From Marinilabiliales bacterium (GTDB taxonomy: Bacteria; Bacteroidota; Bacteroidia; Bacteroidales; F082), in contig PKSW01000327.1 of NCBI GenBank assembly GCA_002869465.1, positions 1 through 9,439 on the forward strand: a stretch of 9,439 bases of DNA, in the 5' to 3' direction. This document shows positions 1-5,188 of this stretch, in pieces; the stretch's first letter is position 1; every line of letters starts with the position of its first letter. Under the pieces are notes generated by a model that did no database searches, had not been told where the DNA came from, and saw only the letters and a program-made list of their open reading frames with translations. The position numbers and the translations under genes are program-made.

Positions 1-480
1 GAAAGCACGCGAAGCGACTTTATTGAATTTGATCGAGAAGTTTTAAATATCAAGAATTACCTTGCTTTGCAAAAACTGCGGTTTACTGATAAGTTTGACT
101 ATAAAATTGAGGTGGATGAAAAAATAGATTCAGAGGGCATCGAAATACCACCGATGCTTATCCAGCCCTTTGTCGAGAATGCCATTGAACACGGAATAAA
201 AACTAAAGAAATGAAAGGAAATATTGATATTCGTTTCAAACTGAATGGAGACCAAATACGTTGTACAATAGATGATGATGGCGTAGGCAGAACAATTGCT
301 GGTAGGCAATTCAGAAAGGGTCACACATCAATGGCTACAGAAATTGTTCATGATCGACTTGAAACCTTAGGCAAAAAACTAAAACAAAAATTGAATCTTG
401 AAATTATCGATATGAAAACGGAAGCCAATGTTTCGCTCGGAACAAGGGTAATAATTGGACTTCCTTACAGGGAGTCTTAG
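1..480 (+). CDS. LytS-type sensor histidine kinase, C-terminal part (5' end outside window)
   Basis: The reading frame is open from base 1, so this is the last 159 residues of a longer protein; the TTG at 67 is not its true start. The fragment shows the tail of the His_kinase (LytS/YehU) domain, NYLALQKLRF at about residues 19-28, then a GHKL-type ATPase domain. Its N-box is PPMLIQPFVENAIEHG with the Mg-binding Asn at 60, the G1 box is DDDGVGR at 91-97, and a closing GTRVIIGLP lies at 147-155. The phosphoacceptor histidine and any membrane or sensor segments lie upstream of the window. In this family the kinase autophosphorylates and passes the phosphate to a response regulator; the LytTR regulator that faces it is the obvious candidate partner, though that is inferred from position. 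The gene ends at TAG 478-480, overlapping the opposing stop. Confidence 0.9.
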   Translation, partial: ESTRSDFIEFDREVLNIKNYLALQKLRFTDKFDYKIEVDEKIDSEGIEIPPMLIQPFVENAIEHGIKTKEMKGNIDIRFKLNGDQIRCTIDDDGVGRTIAGRQFRKGHTSMATEIVHDRLETLGKKLKQKLNLEIIDMKTEANVSLGTRVIIGLPYRES

Positions 481-1217
481 AGTCTTCTGAATATCTCCAG
501 TAATTGTTCACGCTTCCTCGAGGCAACAGGGATGCGGCTTTCATCAGACATCACTACAAAACCTCCATCAGCTTTTTCAAATCGCTTTGCATGCAGCAGG
601 TTAATTAAGTATGACTTGTGCACTCTGAAGAAACCTAAATCGGCAAATAATTCTTCATACTCCTTTAATTGTTTGGAAATGAGGATATCATTCTGATCGG
701 TAATGACAAATCTCACATAATTCCCTGCAGAATCGCAATGGACGATATTGTCAATATTAACCAAGTAGATATTATCCAAATCCCGTAAGGCAATCTTTTT
801 TAATTTTCCTGATTGGACACTTTCTGATAAGTTGCTTAATTGCTCCTGGTTTTCCTGTGATAACTGACCAGATACTTTCATTACAGCGTCCTTTAGCTCC
901 AGGGGATCAACAGGTTTTAGCAAATAATCAATGGCACTAAAACGAAAAGCTTTTAAAGCAAACTCCTCAAAGGCCGTAACAAAGATCACTTTAAAATCAA
1001 TGCTTTCAAAGCGATTTAATAGATCAAATCCTGTTCCGTCACCCATTCTTACGTCCAGGAAAACCAAATCTGGTATTTTCTCCCTGATAATTGATATACC
1101 TGATCTAACGCCATTTGCTTCTCCAACTATTTCAATATTTGGACAGTTCTTAATGAGGAGATTCAACAGTTTTTCCCTGTTGTTCTTTTCATCATCAATC
1201 ACAACTGCTTTGATCAT
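477..1217 (-). CDS. LytTR-family response regulator (REC + LytTR DNA-binding domain)
   Basis: This is a 246-residue two-domain transcription factor, the usual length for LytR/AlgR-type regulators. The receiver domain covers about residues 1-120 and has the complete active site: acidic pair D8/D9, phosphoacceptor D55 (in FLDVRM), T81 (in FVTAF) and K101 (in LLKP). A linker of about 20 residues leads to the LytTR domain at about 138-246, with the typical core FFRVHKSYLINL and a C-terminal RIPVASRKREQLLEIF. LytTR domains bind direct-repeat promoter sites through a mostly beta fold. The ATG at 1215-1217 begins MIKAVVIDDE, the expected receiver N-terminus, and has no Shine-Dalgarno. The likely cognate kinase is on the opposite strand and converges tail to tail. 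The gene is last in the minus-strand series, 99 bases after the co-chaperone, so it may be read through from there or have its own promoter. Target genes cannot be read from the sequence. Confidence 0.95.
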   Translation of the reverse strand: MIKAVVIDDEKNNREKLLNLLIKNCPNIEIVGEANGVRSGISIIREKIPDLVFLDVRMGDGTGFDLLNRFESIDFKVIFVTAFEEFALKAFRFSAIDYLLKPVDPLELKDAVMKVSGQLSQENQEQLSNLSESVQSGKLKKIALRDLDNIYLVNIDNIVHCDSAGNYVRFVITDQNDILISKQLKEYEELFADLGFFRVHKSYLINLLHAKRFEKADGGFVVMSDESRIPVASRKREQLLEIFRRL

Positions 1218-1237
1218 CTATAATCAGGATTGAATTA

Positions 1238-1300
1238 TCAGCAAATAATGACTTAAAAGTAATAAAATTCGAGAAAAGGTTGTTGAAAATAATTTGCTGA
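1238..1300. repeat. 9-bp inverted repeat in the gap upstream of the LytTR regulator
   Basis: TCAGCAAAT (1238-1246) and ATTTGCTGA (1292-1300) are perfect reverse complements separated by 45 bases. They occupy most of the 99-base gap (1218-1316) between the co-chaperone stop and the regulator start. The spacing is too long for an obvious terminator and no T-run follows. It could be a paired binding site or a chance match in AT-rich DNA. The minus strand of the same gap has TACTTTTA near the middle, one mismatch from the phylum's -7 box, a weak candidate for a private promoter of the regulator. Confidence 0.35.
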
Positions 1301-1316
1301 AAATGATCTGTTAATC

Positions 1317-2204
1317 TTATTTCATTCCCCTTTCAACTTTAATCGCTTCGTAAGCAGCATTCAGCTTCGTGAATTTTTCTTCGGCAGCCTTCTTTACTTC
1401 TTCTCCTAAATGGCTGACCTTATCGGGGTGGTGTTTTTTGGCCAGTTCGCGGTAAGCTTTTTTCAATTCTTCATCAGTTACATCCGGCGAAACTTCAAGT
1501 ATCTGGTAAGCACTGCCGGTATCTTTAATGAACATCGCTTTTATTGATTCGTAATCCTTCAGGCCTATGCCCATATAACCGGAGATGACACGAACCATCT
1601 CCACTTCTTTCGGATGGTAATTCCCATCAGCCTGTGTAATACCAAAAAGATATTGTAATAGCATCATTCGGGAAGAATAGTCCATAAACTGGCCAATTTG
1701 CGCACCTACCTGTCGCACATCCAGTTCCTGTTTCAACAACTCACCCAACATTTTAATGTACTGTCCTGCTCTTTCAACACCGAAGTTATTTTCGTAAAAC
1801 CGCTTTACATAGTTAAGCTCAGATTTCCTTGCTGTACCATCTGCTTTCATAACAGCAGCTGTTAATACGAGTAGTGAAACGGCAAAATCGCCTGTTTGGG
1901 TTTTGCCATATTCATATTTTCCGCTTTGCATACCATCGAACATGGAGCCAAACATAAAACCAAGTATACCACCTATTGGACCACCAAATGCCCAACCCAG
2001 GCCCCCTCCTACCCATTTGGCATAACTGCTTCCACCATGCTTGCGTTTATTTGCATTATTTGAATAAGAACCAGTTCCTGAATAAGAATTGTTAGAAGTA
2101 TTTGTATTTTTTTGATCATCTGATTTCCCTTTTGAAGGCCGTTGCCATTTCATGGCATAATATATGGCAATCCCTATCAGGATAATGATAATTAGATATT
2201 TCAT
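1317..2204 (-). CDS. Membrane-anchored TerB/J-domain co-chaperone, DjlA-like
   Basis: This 295-residue protein has four parts. Residues 3-17 are a very hydrophobic N-terminal segment (a membrane anchor or uncleaved signal). Residues 22-60 form a polar Ser/Asn/Gly/Lys-rich linker. Residues 65-92 are a glycine-rich hydrophobic stretch resembling the membrane-dimerisation segment of E. coli DjlA. A TerB-like helical domain follows at about 107-225 with two acidic motifs, MKADG and TQADG. The C-terminus is a J domain (about 231-295) with the essential HPD at 259-261. J domains stimulate the ATPase of DnaK/Hsp70 and DjlA does this at the inner membrane, so the expected role is recruiting DnaK to the membrane; clients are unknown. 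It differs from classical DjlA (about 270 residues) by the extra N-terminal hydrophobic segment and linker. It starts 34 bases after the saccharopine dehydrogenase stop, on the same strand, which suggests co-transcription. There is no Shine-Dalgarno. The domain assignment is firm; orthology to djlA is less certain. Confidence 0.9.
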   Translation of the reverse strand: MKYLIIIILIGIAIYYAMKWQRPSKGKSDDQKNTNTSNNSYSGTGSYSNNANKRKHGGSSYAKWVGGGLGWAFGGPIGGILGFMFGSMFDGMQSGKYEYGKTQTGDFAVSLLVLTAAVMKADGTARKSELNYVKRFYENNFGVERAGQYIKMLGELLKQELDVRQVGAQIGQFMDYSSRMMLLQYLFGITQADGNYHPKEVEMVRVISGYMGIGLKDYESIKAMFIKDTGSAYQILEVSPDVTDEELKKAYRELAKKHHPDKVSHLGEEVKKAAEEKFTKLNAAYEAIKVERGMK

Positions 2205-2238
2205 AAAAAAAGATTAAAATCCCGGCATATAAAAAAGC

Positions 2239-3582
2239 TTAACCGAGCATGTATTCCTTCTCCTCAAATTTTATTCCAAATGTTTCCAGTTCGGCCAGTA
2301 CCGGTTCATAAATCTGCTTTTTGATGGGCAGCATCACGCCTTCACCCGTGATTTTACCAGTCAACAGTAATTTTGTAGTGATGGCAAGCGGCAAACCGAC
2401 CGTAATGGCCATCGCCGTTTCATCCTGGTCTTTTCCGATCACAGCCATGGCTGATACAATCATTTTCTCTTCATTATTCAGGATATACTTAAACTCATGC
2501 TGCATGATTATCATGTCTTTATCCTGAGGTTCCATAGTCCATCTCTCTTCAAGAAGCTTTTGAAGAATTTGAGCAGGGGTAGCCCTTTTAAGACCTATTT
2601 TTCTGTTATCAAATACACCCAGCCATTTCAATTTCTCAAAAACCACAGGGTCGTTTGCGCCTTCGCAGTATTCCTGTATTTTTATTTCAACAGGTACATT
2701 GGGCTCATATTTCATAAAGGCATTGAAAAACTCCCTGTATGTCATATTTTCAGAGTCCTCGATGATATAACTATCATCAGTCACACCCAACTGCACAAAT
2801 ACATTCCAGGCTTTGGTAAATCCGGGACGCCGAACCGTACCACGGTACATTGACTTTACATTTTCAAGTCCATATATTTCACGGTATTTTAAAGAATCGC
2901 GATTTGCATATACTTCAAAATTACCATATTTCAATATTTTCCGTTGCAGCACACGCAACTGATCAAACAGGCGGTGGTATGGAATGTATTTATACTTGCC
3001 TCTTTTCATAAACTGACTGACACCATTTCCTGCCAATACCACGTTTCTGGGATTCCAGGTAAATTTATAATTCCATGGATTGTTATCATATTCCGGCGCC
3101 ACCAGCCCGCCTGTAAAAGAATAAAATGAGGTGAGTTCCCCTCCTGCTTCTTTAACACGGTTGATGACACTCATTGCCGACATATGATCGATACCCGGAT
3201 CCAATCCCAATTCCATAATGATAGGAATGCCCGCTTTTTTTGCTTGCTCATCCAACTCTTTTATCTGTTCTGACGCGTAAGAAGCCGTTAACATGGGTTT
3301 ACGCAGATCGATACATTTTTTAGCCACCATCGAATGCATAAACGCCGGGAGCATGGAAATGACCACATCAGCATCAGCAATGGTACGCCAGCTTTCCGTT
3401 TCATCTTTTATATCAAATATTTTCGCCTCACCACGGGGATGACCATTTACCTTTTTGCGGGCCAGCGCTTCATTTATGTCACCAACAATCACCTTCCAGT
3501 CGTGCGCTTCCGCATTGCTTAGCAAATATTCTATCAGGCTATTTGTTGACAGACCAGCACCAAGTATCAGTATGTTTTTCAT
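2239..3582 (-). CDS. Saccharopine dehydrogenase (L-glutamate-forming)
   Basis: This 447-residue enzyme is the likely second step of saccharopine-type lysine breakdown: saccharopine + NAD(P)+ + water gives 2-aminoadipate 6-semialdehyde + glutamate. The N-terminal Rossmann fold starts at once with ILILGAGLSTNSLIEYL (dinucleotide loop G8, G10). Family motifs follow: VISMLPAFMH (74-83), TASYAS (99-104), ELGLDPGIDHM (124-134) and GGLVAPEYDNNPWNYKFTW (158-176). The last two closely recall the SDH half of eukaryotic AASS. The C-terminal part carries the substrate domain and a closing MAVIGKDQDETAMAITVGLP. The protein appears full length and cytoplasmic, with no signal peptide. It lies 24 bases downstream of the lysine-ketoglutarate reductase and has one of the few recognisable ribosome-binding sites here, as expected for an internal cistron. 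Related saccharopine reductases (aminoadipate route) and lysine 6-dehydrogenases share the fold, but the neighbouring reductase favours the degradative assignment. Confidence 0.92.
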   Translation of the reverse strand: MKNILILGAGLSTNSLIEYLLSNAEAHDWKVIVGDINEALARKKVNGHPRGEAKIFDIKDETESWRTIADADVVISMLPAFMHSMVAKKCIDLRKPMLTASYASEQIKELDEQAKKAGIPIIMELGLDPGIDHMSAMSVINRVKEAGGELTSFYSFTGGLVAPEYDNNPWNYKFTWNPRNVVLAGNGVSQFMKRGKYKYIPYHRLFDQLRVLQRKILKYGNFEVYANRDSLKYREIYGLENVKSMYRGTVRRPGFTKAWNVFVQLGVTDDSYIIEDSENMTYREFFNAFMKYEPNVPVEIKIQEYCEGANDPVVFEKLKWLGVFDNRKIGLKRATPAQILQKLLEERWTMEPQDKDMIIMQHEFKYILNNEEKMIVSAMAVIGKDQDETAMAITVGLPLAITTKLLLTGKITGEGVMLPIKKQIYEPVLAELETFGIKFEEKEYMLG

Positions 3583-3591
3583 GTGTTAAAA

Positions 3592-3596
3592 TCCTT
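3592..3596 (-). promoter_or_regulatory. Shine-Dalgarno-like AAGGA before saccharopine dehydrogenase
   Basis: The minus strand reads AAGGA nine bases before the ATG at 3582. It sits inside the 24-base gap after the reductase stop. The other starts in the window lack such a site, which fits translation of an internal operon gene here rather than a separately promoted one. Confidence 0.55.
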
Positions 3597-3606
3597 GAGG
3601 AAATAT

Positions 3607-4911
3607 TTATTTTAAATGTTCATTCAGATATTCGTATTCAGGTGTCAATTTTCCTTTGAACACGATCATCGCTTTTTTAATGGGAGCCGGCAATTTGAGA
3701 TTTTCAAAAGAAACATCAAAATCGGTGTTCACAATTTCAGTCAGGAATCCGATCAATGCATTACTGAATGTTTGAGAAGCCTCTCTGGGTAATTCGCTCG
3801 GCAATATATCAACCCCCATGATCAACAAACCCTCTCCTTCAAAACCCATAGTGGGCTGCCTGGTAAATGGATTGTAAACAAAAACGGGGTCTTCTATTTC
3901 AGTTCCGGTGTGCAGTGGTTCAATGGAGCCATTCGGATCGCAGGTTACATCACCAATCACAGTCAGTTTTGGCGTTCCTGATCTATATAACTTTTCAAGA
4001 TAATCCTTGGTCACCAATCGTGGATATCGGTCATCCCAATACATGCAATTCATAAGGATAGTCATATGCGGAATGTAAGGCTCAAACCGGCTCTCAAATC
4101 TTTCAGGATGATCGTAATATTCCTGCAAATCAAATTCCCTGGAGGAATCAAACGGTTTTGAAAGATGCTCTTCCTTAAATACCGTTTTATAAATGATTTT
4201 TTCAGGTATCTCTTTTCTATTTTTAAGTGAGATGAGTTCTTTAGGTGAAATTTCAATTACGGGTAGCAAGTCCAGTATTTCCTGTGCGCCTTTCGAAACA
4301 TTACCATAACCGGTTATGCCAATTGACAAAGGTGCTATATTTTCAGGAAGTCCGTTTTCCCGAATAAAATCACCAACTTCCCTGACAACTTCCTTCGCGT
4401 CTTCAAGTGAATCGTAATGATGGGTTTGCTGAATTTTCAGAAACGGGGTATCAATGCCCATTTTGTGCCACCGCTGACCAAGCGCCCACAATGAATTGAT
4501 CATCCCAGCCAATCCTGCAAAACGGCCAAAAAATATCAGCCTTCTCCCCTGTTCATCTTCTATTTTTTCATAATCAATCAGGCTGGCACGCGAATCTATG
4601 ATATCTTGCAATAAAGGCATATTATAGGGTTGGCCTTTAATGGTGTGGCTGAAAAAAATATAGGTCTTGTCCTTTTTAAAATAGCCTATGGGCATTTCTT
4701 TTACCCCGATGACGATATCTGAATCAGTTATTTCATCAACAAGACGTGCACCCGCTTTTTCAAACTCCTCATCCTTGAATATGCGTTTTTCAGATCGAAC
4801 CACTTCGATTTCAACACCTTTTTGAGTAAGTTCCTTAATATGTCCGGGAACCAATGCAACCCTCCGTTCCATGAGGTATTTATCTTCGTATCTGACCCCT
4901 ATTTTCTGCAT
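3607..4911 (-). CDS. Lysine-ketoglutarate reductase (saccharopine-forming), AlaDH/PNT fold
   Basis: This 434-residue protein matches the LKR half of bifunctional LKR/SDH (AASS). The expected reaction is lysine + 2-oxoglutarate + NADPH to saccharopine, the entry step of lysine degradation. The AlaDH/PNT N-terminal domain shows RRVALVPGHIKEL (16-28), FFSHTIKGQPYNMPLL (86-101), LIDYEK (111-116) and FAGLAGMINSL (131-141). The nucleotide-binding part contains GITGYGNVSKGAQEIL (198-213), whose GNVSKGAQ is a hallmark of LKR rather than alanine dehydrogenase. Later motifs DHPERFESRF, MNCMYWDDRYPRLVT and GDVTCDPNGSIE also follow the eukaryotic LKR pattern. It ends where the fused enzyme would continue into SDH; here that partner is the next gene, 24 bases on. 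The ATG at 4909-4911 is about 20 bases from a predicted transcription start. Cofactor preference cannot be decided by eye. Confidence 0.92.
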   Translation of the reverse strand: MQKIGVRYEDKYLMERRVALVPGHIKELTQKGVEIEVVRSEKRIFKDEEFEKAGARLVDEITDSDIVIGVKEMPIGYFKKDKTYIFFSHTIKGQPYNMPLLQDIIDSRASLIDYEKIEDEQGRRLIFFGRFAGLAGMINSLWALGQRWHKMGIDTPFLKIQQTHHYDSLEDAKEVVREVGDFIRENGLPENIAPLSIGITGYGNVSKGAQEILDLLPVIEISPKELISLKNRKEIPEKIIYKTVFKEEHLSKPFDSSREFDLQEYYDHPERFESRFEPYIPHMTILMNCMYWDDRYPRLVTKDYLEKLYRSGTPKLTVIGDVTCDPNGSIEPLHTGTEIEDPVFVYNPFTRQPTMGFEGEGLLIMGVDILPSELPREASQTFSNALIGFLTEIVNTDFDVSFENLKLPAPIKKAMIVFKGKLTPEYEYLNEHLK

Positions 4912-4937
4912 AGACTTTTTAGCTTTAGAATAACAGA

Positions 4938-4945
4938 CAAACTTA
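4938..4945 (-). promoter_or_regulatory. Predicted Bacteroidota -7 box for the lysine-degradation operon
   Basis: The minus strand reads TAAGTTTG, an exact match to the TAnnTTTG -7 element used by the Bacteroidota primary sigma factor. Initiation would fall near 4930, leaving a leader of about 20 bases before the reductase ATG. I see no TTG -33 element at the usual distance upstream, so the call rests on the -7 box and its position. Confidence 0.55.
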
Positions 4946-5004
4946 TAAAATATAGCTGCTGCTATTTCATATCATGTCTAATAAATACCGTAAATAAGAA
5001 CCAT

Positions 5005-5019
5005 ATTCAAAATTTGAAT
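5005..5019. promoter_or_regulatory. 15-bp palindrome, candidate operator box 1
   Basis: ATTCAAAATTTGAAT has perfect 7-bp arms around a single central base (5012). It lies two bases from a second palindrome with the same design. It is about 60 bases upstream of the reductase -7 box and about 115 bases upstream of the PPDK -7 box. The size and AT-rich centre resemble sites of dimeric regulators such as the Lrp/AsnC family, but the regulator is unknown. Confidence 0.5.
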
Positions 5020-5021
5020 CA

Positions 5022-5036
5022 ATTCTAAATTAGAAT
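5022..5036. promoter_or_regulatory. 15-bp palindrome, candidate operator box 2
   Basis: ATTCTAAATTAGAAT also has perfect 7-bp arms around one central base (5029). It matches box 1 at 13 of 15 positions; the two differences are at mirror-image positions and compensate each other, so symmetry is kept. The centres of the boxes are 17 bp apart. Shared pattern: ATTCwAAATTwGAAT. Confidence 0.5.
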
Positions 5037-5067
5037 CATATACGGACGATTTCAATCCGCATTATAT

Positions 5068-5079
5068 GCAATCGATTGC
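5068..5079. repeat. 12-bp perfect palindrome in the divergent region
   Basis: GCAATCGATTGC is a perfect dyad with no central spacer. It lies between the twin boxes and the PPDK promoter, about 55 bases upstream of the -7 box. The GC-containing ends stand out from the AT-rich surroundings. It may be a further protein-binding site; no factor can be assigned. The stretch between it and the promoter is almost pure A/T with small palindromes such as TTAAATTTAA (5081-5090), which could act as an UP-like or bendable segment. Confidence 0.35.
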
Positions 5080-5134
5080 GTTAAATTTAAACTGAATTTA
5101 AGTTAATTAACAAGTAATTAAGCCTTTTATTTTG

Positions 5135-5142
5135 TACTTTTG
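5135..5142 (+). promoter_or_regulatory. Predicted Bacteroidota -7 box for PPDK
   Basis: TACTTTTG is an exact TAnnTTTG match, embedded in TTTGTACTTTTGCAC, a context often seen at promoters of this phylum. Transcription would begin near 5149, giving an A-rich leader of about 40 bases. No clear TTG -33 box is present, but the upstream DNA is extremely AT-rich. The box decides the PPDK start, because an in-frame TTG at 5132 lies upstream of the transcript. Confidence 0.65.
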
Positions 5143-5188
5143 CACTCCTGAAAAATCAGACTATAATATAAATAAATCGAAAAATAAA

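Noticed and set aside
67..480. Kinase gene starting at the TTG at 67 as a complete 137-residue protein
   Set aside because: The frame is open back to base 1 and the preceding residues continue the His_kinase domain, so it is a truncated longer gene.
931..1233. 100-codon plus-strand open frame opposite the response regulator
   Set aside because: It lies wholly antisense to the conserved receiver domain and its translation is low-complexity without a family match.
2497..2853. 118-codon plus-strand open frame opposite saccharopine dehydrogenase
   Set aside because: It is a shadow of the conserved enzyme frame, with no promoter or start context.
3607..4911. Alanine dehydrogenase or transhydrogenase subunit as the identity of the 434-residue protein
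   Set aside because: The fold is shared, but SHTIKGQPYNM, GNVSKGAQ and the C-terminal motifs follow lysine-ketoglutarate reductase, and a saccharopine dehydrogenase is next door.
4912..5188. A small RNA, riboswitch or hidden small gene in the divergent intergenic region
   Set aside because: The leaders on both sides are short (about 20 and 40 bases), no T-run hairpin is present, and open frames there are short with no start context. The region is better read as promoters and operators.
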